A stretch of 64,000 nt of DNA from Symbiodinium kawagutii (GCA_009767595.1 VSDK01016761.1:212198-276197); one strand, 5' to 3'; positions 51,441-62,114 are shown, numbered from the stretch's first letter. Made by a program: numbers and translations. The notes: generated from the letters alone by a model not told the origin.

Positions 51441-52769
51441 GAGGTGAAAAAAATGATGAAACCCTGCAATGCCCATGAGCCGCAGCTTTGCGTGGCAGCC
51501 TTTCACATGTTCAGAGCAGTTGCTCTGTACCCTTCACGGATGTTGAGAGCACCATGTCATGTCACTTGGACATAGCCATAGCCATGTATAATGCAAAGGC
51601 TTGCTGGTAGGAAGGTACTGATTTCCAATCATTTTGCTTATAGTCGAAGTATGGTGATCGGACAAGTAATGATTTGGCATCGCTTCTCTCAAGAGCAAAA
51701 GGTGAGCGCACTATCGATAGTGGAAGTATGGCAAAGTTGCCATGGGCGTGCGTTCCTCGCACTATGCTAGCTTGCCATGCGCCGATCCAGAGGACAGATT
51801 TGCTGGAACTGTACACCACTGAAGCTGAGAATATGTTACCTGTTAAAGGAGTCGTATATCAAACGCAGAATGATTGGACAATCCCTGTTGGCCGACACCC
51901 CCCGTCGATCGCTGATTCTATCGCTGTTATGGCTGTCATGTCATACCGCTGTTGGTTCACTGCCAGGAGTCGCAGAGAAGCGATAGCGCTAGGAACGAAG
52001 CCAGCGAGGACACAACACCTGGGTAGTGCTTTGAAGGGAGAACCCTTGGTGGAGAACGGTTGGTGGAATTGGCTGGTGCCACTGTTAGCAATTGATAGCA
52101 ATAAGTGGACAAGAATAGTGAATCTTGCACAATGTGGCCGAATATTCCTTGTTGATAGTGAATTCTGGCTGACCTTGGGTAATGATGGTTGAGAATTGGC
52201 AATCATGGCAACAATAAATAGTCCTGGCTAACAACAACAAGGAACGAAGTGGTCAACATTTTGATGATGGCGAATGGTTAGCCACTGCTAATGGTGTTTG
52301 AAAATAGATAGTGGTTGACAAACTAGGATCAGGGAAATCATGGTGGTTGGCAATTGTTGGTATTGGTTGATAATACTCAGTGATGGCGAATGAATGATGA
52401 TTGCATTTTTGATTCTGGAGGTTCATCTAGCATACAACAGGCACGGCATTCAGCTACCGGATGCATTTGTGGGCGTGATTGTTCACTTTTTTGAACACCT
52501 CTCATCATATTTTCCGTTATGCAAACTCTGTTTCTTGGACCCTCCCAAGACTATCAGTCAGACTTACAAATAGCTCCACCCACTGAACGCCAAGGCAAAG
52601 AGTCGATGCCGCACTGGTGATGCTGCTTCGATGCTGATGATTAACCAGTAACGAACCACTAAGCATCAAGGAGCGGGGATGTTAATGACGATTGGCCTTA
52701 ACTACCCGCTAAGCATTACTAAACTCATGATCAACGATAGTAAACAATGGCAAATCTTGGTTGATACAT
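51441..52769. other. Intron-like stretch, weak ORFs only
   Basis: Overlapping ORFs at 51562-52206 on both strands are not splice-flanked. Degenerate GGTTGAGAATTGGCAATCATGG words fill 52180-52420. Confidence 0.35.
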
Positions 52770-52878
52770 CGAGGTTTCTTAAAATAAGGAACCCCCAAAA
52801 TGGTTGGTTTATCACTATAAACTATAGATGACTGGTATTGGATGATTTGGTGGTACCCCTATGACTTGAGAAACCGCT
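52770..52878. repeat. Family A inverted-repeat element (52770), TSD ACAT
   Basis: CGAGGTTTCTTAAAATAAGGAACC ... GGTACCCCTATGACTTGAGAAACCGCT, flanked by ACAT (52766-52769, 52879-52882). It ends 15 bp before an exon. Confidence 0.85.
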
Positions 52879-52893
52879 ACATGTGACAGCTCC

Positions 52894-53518
52894 AGTGCGG
52901 CGGGAGGAGCGTGACGACCTCGCGTGGCACATCTGCAAGTTTGCTGTCCTTGGCATCTGTGCCTTGTGCTATGGCTTCGGCCTTACTCAGGCGAGTTTTC
53001 AGAGGCATCTGTGGAGCACAGTATCTGTGTGTATCTGTGTGTGAGTATATATAATATTGTTAGTAGCAACTTATTCTATTTTGAGTTCTACTACTGTATC
53101 ATCTGAGCTGATTCATCTCATTCAACTTGCCAGCTTTCATACCCTGTTCTCGAGTATGTAGATGTACATGTCGTAATGTAGTGTCAAAGTGAAGCCAAAT
53201 CAAAACACGGACAAGGGAAGGGAGATTTGCTTGCATCGAGTTTTCTGTTTCTGCACCAGTATTGCGCTTATATCGTATCATTCGAGGCCCCTATCGTGGC
53301 CATATATCAGGCCCCAACAGTCTTTCTTCTTAAAGTTGTTGGGGTCGGGGAAACAGATGAATCTCAGATGAAACAGATGGTGAGCGAGATGGACCCCAGC
53401 AATGGATCTTGAGATTTCTCGTGGTGGAGGCCTTGTTCATCGTGGAGCCGCCGTTCTACAGCAGCAGGGAGCCACCGGTTCAAAGATCAAACCTGGAGCT
53501 CATCAGATTTTTGTGCCC
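52894..53518 (+). CDS. Candidate exons with hydrophobic segments
   Basis: After GCTCCAG (52893) a frame reads RREERDDLAWHICKFAVLGI, CALCYGFGLTQASFQR, with a hydrophobic core. From about 53378 another reads DGPQQWILRFLVVEALFIVE, PPFYSSREPPVQRSNLELIR, FLCP, then TAG, with a GC donor just before it. Both precede the multi-span region at 54.1 kb and may form part of the same membrane protein. Confidence 0.45.
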
Positions 53519-54097
53519 GTAGGGCGGGCTGCTGTCACAGCGGGCCAAGCCGAAGCAACCCCATGGTGAAGGTTCTGTCGTTTGTGGGGGTGGGTGTTGA
53601 TGGCCATGCCATGCTTCTTTGTCATTCCCATGTTTCTGGTTGATCATTGAAGACTTTTCATTTGAAGAAAGGGAGGGAATTGGCAGCACAGGTACGAGCA
53701 GGGTATGCCAACAGCATCTGTAGCAGCAGCTTGACTGAATTCAGATGAACTCAGGTTTATGAATATCACCGTTTTGTTTCTGTCTTTAGGTTTTTGGGAT
53801 TCGTGCCATTGCCATTGCGACATCTAGGGCACTTGGCCTTTTCTTTTCCTTTGTGCAGGTTTTTTTCCCCGCTAGGAATATTTTCCCTGTCTAACTACTG
53901 TACCAGACACCTATACTTCAAATGGTGAATATTCACTTGGCAAGTTCTTGTATATCTCTGTGTGTGCGACTATCAGTGCTTAAATTGTGTGAATGAACTT
54001 ACGAGCCTTGCCCGTTCCATCACTCTCCCTCTAGTGCTCCCGTTTTTGACGGAAAACAATATTGGATGATAGTGCAGTGCCCGTTTGAGTACTTCCG

Positions 54098-54712
54098 AGG
54101 TTCTCGTGTTTGCGGTTATTCTTCCTATCTTGAAGTTTCTCATGACAAGCATTTTGCTCTTGCAGCCAAAGCAGCTGTCAAAGCAACAGCTTCGTGGACT
54201 TTGTTCTTGTCTCAATTTCATCTCTCCATATCAGATGTGCGACATCTTCCTGGTGATGCTGATGCTCTCCTACCTGAACATTGGCATGTCCTCTCAATCC
54301 AGCGCTTATCGCTGTGAGCTGTGCCAAGGCTTCACCAGTTTTTTCGTTTACTGCGTGGCTTCCATCGTCTTAGCGCAGATGTTGCAGTCGGAGCTCAGTG
54401 AAGATCAAGAGCTCCTGGGCACTGAGAACTTCAGTGCGCGGGAACTTTCTGTGCGAAGTACCCCACGGCCTACCGTCGCACCCTTGGAAGCTCCCGCCGA
54501 TGCTACGGTGCACGGGACCCGTTTGGTGATGTGCGGATGCAGCTGGCTGCTTTGCACCATTTTGATGTTCTCCGTGCCTTTTGCACCGCTCTCCTTGCAA
54601 GCACGAGCTGGTGGCTTCATCCTCTATAGACAGGACCCGACCTTCATGGAGCTGTTCTGCAGTTTGCTCTCCCAAAGCCCGTTCTTTGCGTATTTGGAGG
54701 CAGGAGACACCA
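54098..54712 (+). CDS. Multi-span membrane exon, possibly PqiA-like
   Basis: About 200 codons contain hydrophobic segments VLVFAVILPILKFLMTSILL, MCDIFLVMLMLSYLNIG, GFTSFFVYCVASIVLAQML, and LVMCGCSWLLCTILMFSVPF. The core PYQMCDIFLVMLMLSYL resembles the P-W-x-M-x-(D/E)-V-F helix of paraquat-inducible protein A domains, and the same pattern recurs in the next exon (PLTMGDVAAVALCCLYL). PqiA-type proteins sit in envelope membranes and work in lipid-transport systems in bacteria; here the role is unknown. A charged loop (SELSEDQELLGTENFSAREL) lies between helices. The family call is by eye and could be wrong. Confidence 0.5.
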
Positions 54713-54948
54713 GGAAGTTTCATTTCTTCCCATGTCTGCATAGCTCATTTGGCATTGTTCAACGTGATTTTTGGACCTTTTCGGACTACTTGTATCTAGT
54801 GCATTTAGATTCTTTGAGCCCTTTGGCCTCTTTTCCACCTCAAACATGGAGGTAGATTTGTGATCTCTTGCATCTATGCATTTAGGATCATTTAGGGACA
54901 TTTGATTCTCGTACCATGAGCATGCGTGCAAGGGCTCTCTTCTGCAGG

Positions 54949-55260
54949 TGACAGCAGTAGTCGTAGCTCCGGCTTGCGCTTTACTTGTGGGCCTTTTGCA
55001 AAGAAAGCTTTCGATGCCCGCAGTGGTGAGAGGCTTTGTAAAGTATGTGCTGCAGCCGCTGACCATGGGAGATGTTGCAGCAGTAGCACTGTGCTGTCTC
55101 TACCTTTCAATCCAGGACTGCTATTTCCGATGCTGCCAATGCATTGCGTTCAGCTCCATGTGGAATGTCCAAGTGAATCTGGCCACCATGGGGTTTTGTA
55201 TCTCTTTTGGTCATGTTTACTTTTTGTATCAAAATGTGCCAAACTCTCGCTTTGGGGTGA
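54949..55260 (+). CDS. Multi-span membrane exon, second PqiA-like unit
   Basis: After CTGCAG the frame reads VTAVVVAPACALLVGLLQRK, VVRGFVKYVLQPLTMGDVAA, VALCCLYLSIQ, then VNLATMGFCISFGHVYFLYQ, ending near a GT donor (GTGACA, about 55256). The order of helices parallels exon 54098-54712, which suggests an internal duplication as in PqiA. Confidence 0.5.
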
Positions 55261-55525
55261 CAATGTTCAGCGACTGAGTGATTTTGTCGGACGAAACTTC
55301 TCACTGGCAGACGCCGCTTGATGCAATGCAGGATGCTGCCACCCCAATGTAGTCCAAAGATGTGCACAGTGAATGACATGTGACATGCGATTTATAGGCG
55401 GCCGTTCTTGCTCAGCATACCAACTTGTGACGACCACGTGGCAGGAACCTTGGAGTAAACTCGTTCGACTTTGTGTACGGCTTCCGCCGTGGCCATTGAC
55501 CTTCTTTGTATTTCTGGCTGCAGGC

Positions 55526-55690
55526 TGGACGGGTGCAGAAATGCCGGGAGCGGGCCTTAGTTCGTCCTCTGGAATTGTTCAGTATCATGGGCCCCAAGAC
55601 TATGGGTCAAGGGCCCTGTGCGTACCTCTGCCTGTTCACATTCGATGACCAAACTAGTCGAGCTGTTGGAATGTTCTCACTGGAGAGATA
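55526..55690 (+). CDS. Candidate exon of the membrane protein
   Basis: After GGCTGCAG (55525) the frame reads GRVQKCRERALVRPLELFSI, MGPKTMGQGPCAYLCLFTFD. The donor is not resolved. Confidence 0.4.
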
Positions 55691-55763
55691 TAGACTATAG
55701 ACGCTCTTAAGCTCAAACAACTGGGGTACTTGTATTTGGTACTCGAAGTTGCACTTGGTAGCA

Positions 55764-55961
55764 GTCACCCTGGCATTATTGGACTTAGGGTTGTCAGGGG
55801 CCGTTGCAGGTGTGTCCTGTGCCAAGTTGCGCAACCACGAGGGGCTTGTGCCCTCACTGTGGGTGGAAGTCATCCTATGGACAGCCTTCCTGGTCCTATG
55901 CATCGCGTTGTGGTCCTGGGGAAGCTTGGAGGCAGTCCAATGCATGAAGCAGATTGTTTAG
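55764..55961 (+). CDS. Terminal exon of the membrane protein
   Basis: After GGTAGCAG the frame reads VTLALLDLGLSGAVAGVSCA, KLRNHEGLVPSLWVEVILWT, AFLVLCIALWSWGSLEAVQC and stops at TAG. Two hydrophobic helices are visible. It is the best candidate for the 3' end of the long plus-strand gene or genes that start at 24.2 kb. Confidence 0.5.
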   Translation, partial: VTLALLDLGLSGAVAGVSCAKLRNHEGLVPSLWVEVILWTAFLVLCIALWSWGSLEAVQCMKQIV

Positions 55962-56166
55962 TGATGGTACCTACATGTACCTCCTAACCATCCAACAATG
56001 GCCAGTATTAATAGGGAAAGTGCCACTTTGTGGCGTACCACCATTTTTGGACAAACCCAGCTTTATAAGATAGATTCAGATGCAGCTCTTGGGGTCTTTG
56101 TTGAGGGTTTGATGGGTCTCTTGGTTTGTACTCGTAGTACTTGTAGCTGGTAGTCCTCGGTCACCG

Positions 56167-56570
56167 TCAGCACGTCAAGCCCAGGCCCACGTGAAGCATC
56201 CATTCAGCTTCGAAGCATCTCCCAGTTGAACCAGATCTTGGAACAAGACTTGCCAGCGTTGAACCATGCGCTGCTGCATCAACTTCCATCCTCTCTGGGA
56301 AATTGCCAGGACGGATCAGAGATTGACGAACGGGCATTGGAAGGATGACCCAACTTGACCCAATCTTATTGGTCGCAATAGCATGCACAAAGTCGCTGGG
56401 GAAACTGATGAACCAACCGTAGAACCAGTTCACACTGGTGAGAGTGAAGTCCGTGTCAAGTCGATGGTCAGCAAAAAGTGCGCCCCAAGACTAGTTCTTG
56501 CCCATCCGCAAGACACGAATGGCTATCGCACGCAATGCGCGCGTAGGACAGGAAGCCTAGTTTTCCAGGT
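56167..56570. other. Open frames on both strands, unresolved
   Basis: The minus strand reads MNWFYGWFISFPSDFVHAIA and the plus strand MHKVAGETDEPTVEPVHTGE over the same DNA. Either may be an exon; nothing decides between them. Confidence 0.25.
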
Positions 56571-56776
56571 TTGATCGAGACTTTTGATGGGTCTGAGAGC
56601 GACCTTGAGTCCAAAGTAGCACGAAAATACGTTGGAACATCATATCATCAAATGCACGTTTTTGATCGTTTTTGCACGTTTTTCAAAGATTCATCCCTTG
56701 GTCTTATACTTTGCCTAAGCTGGGCCCAACATTGCCGCACGACCCCCGAAGAGCCTTCATCACACCTAGCAGCATT

Positions 56777-56890
56777 TGTGTCTCTCAAAGAGTAGCTACC
56801 CCCCAAATGATCCAATAGTAATCATTTTTAGTACGTATAATAAGCCTTCCATTTTTGGGAGTATTGCCATGTCAAATATTTTAAGAAACC
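56777..56890. repeat. Family A inverted-repeat element (56777), diverged
   Basis: TGTGTCTCTCAAAGAGTAGCTACCCC ... TTTTGGGAGTATTGCC ... TTTTAAGAAACCAC. Confidence 0.65.
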
Positions 56891-57073
56891 ACGAAACCTG
56901 GACATAGCACGGCCTGGGCATGCTTGGAAAACTACCCCAGTTTGCCCCCAATAATCCCATGGGTAGACGTGACCTCGTCCCAAGAATGGAAGCTGTGAAT
57001 CAATTCCATCACGAGTTGGAATTGGGATGCTGGTGATTTAAGATCCAGGGTATAAGCACCACCCGTGGGATTC

Positions 57074-57652
57074 CTAACTCGATTCGTCGATCAAATCACC
57101 CACAACCACAACTGCCCTACAGTACAAACCGCGGTGGTCACTCGAGGAGCTGGAACGACGAGACAGCCTCTCATCCAAGGGCTGTGAGAACAAGGAGCTC
57201 CCTGTCTTTGAAGTGACCTTTGGCAGGCACTGAAGCCGGGTCTCTGGGTCTTGCGCCATGTTGCGCCTGATAGGCCCCCGGAAAAATCGGTTGGTTTCCT
57301 TGTCAACGGCCGAAATTGGATGATTTTGATGCAATTTTTGGATGCAATTTTGATCCAGTTTGGCGCGTGGTGAGAGTATGCAACAAGCTCGGCCGCGCTC
57401 GGCCAGCACCGCAGAAGTTGGTCTCAGTAGGTCCAGGGCACAGTGGGAGACATCGTTGAAGCGTTGACCCCATCCCTTGGGGTAGACGAAGACGCCGGCG
57501 ATGGATATGATCCATGACCTGGGAATAGCCAAGGCAACCATGGCAACCAAGGCAACCAAGGTAACCAAGGTAACCACACACTGAAGCAGTCCATAGCGTT
57601 TCAGCAGCTCGAAGCTTGGAGCGGCAGCAAGCGAGGCATCCAGCATGCACAC
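57074..57652 (-). CDS. Hypothetical minus-strand ORF with one transmembrane helix
   Basis: This 192-codon ORF starts MCMLDASLAAAPSFELLKRY. Residues about 24-50 form a hydrophobic helix coded by tandem GGTTACCTT/GGTTGCCTT units (VTLVTLVALVAMVALAI). A polar part follows (KLDQNCIQKLHQNHPISAVD) and a serine run (SRRSSSSSDH). It is one of the longest element-free ORFs in the window, but no family was recognised and it may be chance plus repeat. Confidence 0.35.
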   Translation of the reverse strand: MCMLDASLAAAPSFELLKRYGLLQCVVTLVTLVALVAMVALAIPRSWIISIAGVFVYPKGWGQRFNDVSHCALDLLRPTSAVLAERGRACCILSPRAKLDQNCIQKLHQNHPISAVDKETNRFFRGPIRRNMAQDPETRLQCLPKVTSKTGSSLFSQPLDERLSRRSSSSSDHRGLYCRAVVVVGDLIDESS

Positions 57653-58105
57653 TGAGGCCGCTGCTGAATATTCGGTGCAACTTCACTTGGGTGAAAGGCA
57701 TACAGACGATGCACATTGATCAGGTGCCAGGGACTTGTCAAGTTCTCACTTGGTCTTTGCCAAGGTTGTGGTGCAATCACATGTAATCTCAATCACATGT
57801 AATCTCATGTAATCATACTCGCACATATGTCTACATATGTCACGAAAAGTCATGGTCTGACCATCAGATGCTGCCAGGCAACCGTCAGTGAGAACCGCAA
57901 AAGTTCAGAGATGCTTGCCTGGGTATGTTCATTTTGGAGTGCAAGTTATGTTTTAATCTCTAGAAGCTAAGCAACAGATCTTTCATGTCTTAGATGGTTT
58001 CAGTTGCTCTCTGGCACCTGGAAATGGAAATTCCACCATTCATAGCTCGTTTACCCATCAAAACTACCAGGTGATTTTTGAACTTCCAGATGATTTCAAC
58101 CATTC

Positions 58106-58236
58106 CTACAAGGTGGGCCCCCCTGGTTATAAGTTGATTAATAAGCCATTTAACTATAGTTACATGTGCCATAAATGGTAGTTACCCTAGTTCTAATTTT
58201 AAGCCAACTTAGCTAACTAAGGGGGCCCACCTTGTA
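58106..58236. repeat. Family E inverted-repeat element flanked by about 45-bp direct repeats
   Basis: Ends CTACAAGGTGGGCCCCC and GGGGGCCCACCTTGTAG, 131 bp. The flanks GTTTACCCATCAAAACTACCAGGTGATTTT... (about 58050-58098) and GCTTTACCCATCAGAGAACTGGTGATTTT... (about 58240-58285) are imperfect direct repeats. Confidence 0.85.
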
Positions 58237-58269
58237 GCTGCTTTACCCATCAGAGAACTGGTGATTTTC

Positions 58270-58400
58270 AGCTTCCAGGTGAGTGGCTACTGAGGCGCAG
58301 ATGGGCCTTGAGCCTCGCAGGCAGTTTCGATGCAGCTTGGATCAAGGGGCGGCTGATGGTGGCCAAGGTAGCCCGCTGGCTGCGCCTGGGTGCAGCATCC
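58270..58400 (+). CDS. GC-rich candidate exon, frame uncertain
   Basis: Two frames are open: SLAGSFDAAWIKGRLMVAKV and VATEAQMGLEPRRQFRCSLD. It directly follows the family E element and a CAGGTGAGTG motif (58277-58286). Confidence 0.35.
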
Positions 58401-58616
58401 TCATCCCATAGTGATTTTCAACAGGGCAAGTACCAACACCAACTTGGGACCGTTGACGTTCAATGCTTTCGTAGGTGCAATGCGTTCAGCGGATGCCAAT
58501 GGGAGATCTGTAGTTTCGCGCCGAATCACTGGATGATCTTGGTGATTTACCCCGAAATATGAGTGGTTTCGATGTCAGATTACCAAATGTTTGGTGGCAA
58601 TCTGGAAACATCCAGG

Positions 58617-58975
58617 CCGTGAACCGAGAGGACCCTTTCAAATCAGTTCGACTATTACTGAGGACTTGCAAGTGCACATGCAGGCGGGAGCAGGGCACTG
58701 TGAACTCGTTTGAACTTCAAGTCCTTTCAACATCAAGTGGGTGTTTCCCAAGTAGGGGGTACCCCCAAACTATCCAATGTCGGTCATCTACGGGAATAGA
58801 CCAACCATGGTTCGGGTCCCCTACAGCTTGAGAACCCCCGATCGCAGTTCCTCCAAATGCAGCTTGAGGCCATGCAGTTCAAGAGGGCTTTGCTGGAAGG
58901 ACAAGTTTGTTGCCCCCGAGGTCTCAACTGGACTTTGCAGGCGACTGCCATGGCGGGGGTTTGGTGTTTGAATCT
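58617..58975 (+). CDS. Candidate exons on both sides of a family A element
   Basis: The left frame (after CCAG, 58615) reads AVNREDPFKSVRLLLRTCKC, then EQGTVNSFELQVLSTSS up to the element at 58739. The right side after GATCGCAG (58851) reads FLQMQLEAMQFKRALLEGQV in phase 0, or SSKCSLRPCSSRGLCWKDKF in the phase that follows from the left exon. Both sides look coding, but the phases of the best frames disagree. Confidence 0.35.
58739..58839. repeat. Family A inverted-repeat element (58739)
   Basis: GGGTGTTTCCCAAGTAGGGGGTACC ... GGGTCCCCTACAGCTTGAGAACCCCC. Confidence 0.85.
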
Positions 58976-61018
58976 ATGAGATTGTCTCCTTGTTACTCGA
59001 CGGCAAGCATGCCCTCTCTATCGACGTTCTAAAACATGGCAGTTTCTTGTGAGTTTGCAGCATGGCTACTTTGTTCAACGCGGGTCTGTTTACCACACTT
59101 TGAGTCTCATTTGCATATCTTCTTATATCATGTATTCTGGGCTTCTGATTCAAGAACAATTAATCATTGGTCAACCACATTGGTTTTACCTGTTCAGATG
59201 ATGTTTGGGACATCTTGACTTGGCGGCACATGTGGACAGTATCATGGGAGGCAGGAAAGGGTAGACAGTTTCAGCCCGACAAGCGACACAACCGTGCCCT
59301 ATTTGCTGGCCTATTAGCCATTTTGACGACTAGGAATTCACCATAACGTCATGGCTAGCTGTATGACTTAATGCCAAAATGCTATCAAGATACAATCTTT
59401 AAAAAGCACTTATTGAAAATCTAGACTAGTGGTTCCAGCAGCTGAAAGTTCGAGTTCCAGCGGCTACAAAGTAAACACATGGATTTTGCAACGTTTGAAG
59501 CATTTGAGTTTCGCCTTCACATTTAAAGGCGGGGGACCTGTTGTGTACAACAAATTGAGTTTAAACGACCGTTTCTGGGACATTGAATTTAGAGAAAACC
59601 CGACATATACATATATATGCATATATAATATGTGTACATACACATACATACATGTTATTTATTTAAGCATCTCCAGTTCACCACAATTGTCGTATATGTA
59701 GCCTATTTTACAGAACAATGTATAACTATGTCATCTCAGCAAAAGTGCTCTTAGAGAACTTTAGTCTCCAGAGGTCCTACTAAGGATTGCCAATCCAGTG
59801 TTTTCAATTTCGTTGCAAGGTGGAGGCACATATGGTCGCTAAATCTTCCTGTTCTACTCAACTCTCTTAATTTCAAGCTATAGAGACTGGCATTACCACA
59901 TGAATTTTCAGCTTCTAGGGCAAAGAATAAACCTGGCTCTGGCGCTAGATCCCTGCTAGCAAACCTTCAGAATGAACGCCCTGCCTGCACAGACCTTGCA
60001 GATAAGAATGAGAGGCAAATGAATAGAACCTAGTGCCCAACCTAGGCTCAGAGAAGGGAAAAACGTCCGTTTCGATCGAGACCATTTTGTCCAGTAGCTC
60101 CAGCAGATGCGAGTAAAACTGGCCCAGTACATTCCAAGAAATCTACACAGGTCGCCGTTTTCAGGTGAAGACATGTAGACAAATTTCATATAAAAGATAT
60201 GCTATATGTACATATAGCCTACGAAGATACAAGTAATACATATTTACATCGAACAGCATATCAAATCGTATGTAAAACGTACAAAAAATATCAGGCATGA
60301 CATGCACGTCACCTCTGAGTGATCGCGGTTCTGGCAGGTCTCTGCTGAATGCACTCCAGGAAAAGCCTTCAACAAGAACGTCTCCCGGCATTGCTTTAGC
60401 ATTGCCACTGTTGTAGACTGCTGATGGCCAATGGCTTCTATCTCGGATCATAGGCCATAGAGATAGCTGATAGACTGCTGGATGCCGTTGACTATCTCGG
60501 ATCCTTCTCTACCAAGTAGCTTTTGCTAAAGTGGCGTGCCCAGGCCCAATGGGTTCAGGTCACGGATGACACCAATGTAACATAGGAGTCAAGGCAGTTG
60601 GTGTTTCTCGAAATTCATTGGTCATCATGGACCAGCATCAAAAGTCATCATGAATCAGTAGCATCTGATAGCATCATGAAATGTCATCATGAGATATCAT
60701 TTTGGTGATCAGTGCCGCTAGACTACCATTATGAACCATGAACTCTTACTGTCATGAACTGTGAACCATCATCAACCATATCATTAACCATACCATGAAC
60801 CATACCATCAACCATATCATTAACCATTTTAACCATATCATGAACCATACCATTAACTATATCATGAACCATTTCATTAACCATATCATTAACCATATCG
60901 TGAACCACATCGGGAACCATTTTGATTGGCCACGTCATGGATTATCACAAACGATTGCTTACCCTGATAAACCATGATTTATCATCATTGAATATCAATT
61001 CACCAATATAAACCATAT
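58976..61018. other. Stretch without recognised gene
   Basis: AT-rich, short ORFs on both strands; TA-rich microsatellite at 59608-59655; ACCATATCATTAACC minisatellite at 60764-60925. Confidence 0.4.
60764..60925. repeat. AACCATATCATTAACCATACC minisatellite
   Basis: At least eight imperfect 12-24-bp units built of AACCAT(A/T)(C/T)CAT(T/G)A. The methionine/valine-rich minus ORF is an artefact. Confidence 0.85.
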
Positions 61019-61120
61019 GGTGGTTTCTCAAAAATAGGGGTACCCCCATATACTCCAATATTAATCATTTATAGCAAAAAACAGATCAGTTGTGGGGGTT
61101 CCCTATTTTGAGAAACCCCC
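61019..61120. repeat. Family A inverted-repeat element (61019)
   Basis: GGTGGTTTCTCAAAAATAGGGG ... GGTTCCCTATTTTGAGAAACCCCC, flanked by ATAT and ATGT (imperfect). Confidence 0.9.
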
Positions 61121-61431
61121 ATGTTGGCAATGTATAGCTGTGGGTCAGTTCACCCCGTAGCTCTCCTGTTCACCAATAACAGAGATATTTATCATCATTA
61201 ACTATCCATTCACCAACATTCGCCACCATTACTGTAGCCTTTCACCAACACTAGATATTGGTCCATTATTCAACATCCACTCACTATCACCAAATATCAT
61301 CAAACATTCGTATCATTGGCGATTAATTCGGCTCCAAGTTCTGCCCAGGTTTCTGTCCAGAGCTCAGTTCACGGCACGCCGAAAAAATGCTGCGAGGGTT
61401 ACCCGTTCTGAAAATGATCAGGGCTAGTGAT

Positions 61432-61544
61432 GGCCATGGGTCACTATCAACCAACGTTCATCGGGGATACTCTCCAACAATTTTATAGGGAAAGCAATGG
61501 TTCACGATGGTGGAACCAGGGTTACAGGGTTGTGACCCTCAGCC
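61432..61544. repeat. Family B inverted-repeat element (61432), TSD TGAT
   Basis: Ends GGCCATGGGTCACTATC and GGGTTGTGACCCTCAGCC, flanked by TGAT (61428-61431, 61545-61548). Confidence 0.9.
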
Positions 61545-61904
61545 TGATGATGGTCATAGGTTGATATGCTTTAGGATGGTTGAGGGAGGTTAGTTGAGAG
61601 TGGGTAGGAATGTTTAGGATGGTTAGTGGCTACCTTGTGGTTGATGGGTGAGACTTCTTGGTTTGGAACGGCTAATTGTTATGACTAGCAATGTTCATGG
61701 TTCATAATGATGGTTAGTTGTATGGTATAGCCCTTTGCTTGGCACAATTGCCACCACTTTTTGTGACATTTTGTGACCCGTATCATGCTGCGCGTGGTCC
61801 ATGTTCCCTCGGCAGAACTAGGGCATTTGCCGTGTTGGAATTTCGCTTCAGCGCCAGTTGAGTTCTCTGACAAACTATGGCTGCTTCTCCATGAAAAATC
61901 AGCA

Positions 61905-62114
61905 GATCTCCAGGGGTTTTCAGGGGTGCCCAGGAGTCCCCACAGGTCCCCAGGGGTCCCCAGGAGTCTCCAAGGGTCCCCAGCAGCCAGCAGGGCTCCC
62001 CATACCATGGTTGCAGTTTGTGACGCTGAGGTGGATTCGTTCACCACGGGCAATCTGGATGTGATGGCCCTGCACCTGTCAGGCAGACTGGGATGCGATA
62101 CGACACGCCGATGA
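61905..62114 (+). CDS. Candidate terminal exon plus CCCAGGGGT minisatellite
   Basis: A CCCCAGGGGT / CCCCAGGAGT minisatellite (61912-61990) runs into a frame reading MVAVCDAEVDSFTTGNLDVM, ALHLSGRLGCDTTRR, then TGA. The last part is coding-like; how much of the minisatellite is coding cannot be told. Confidence 0.35.
   Translation, partial: DLQGFSGVPRSPHRSPGVPRSLQGSPAASRAPHTMVAVCDAEVDSFTTGNLDVMALHLSGRLGCDTTRR

Noticed and set aside
60764-60925. CRISPR-like array
   Set aside because: Units are short, imperfect and without unique spacers; it is a minisatellite in a eukaryotic genome.
58990-61018. Short ORFs on both strands as a gene
   Set aside because: None exceeds about 96 codons, none is splice-flanked and protein-like.
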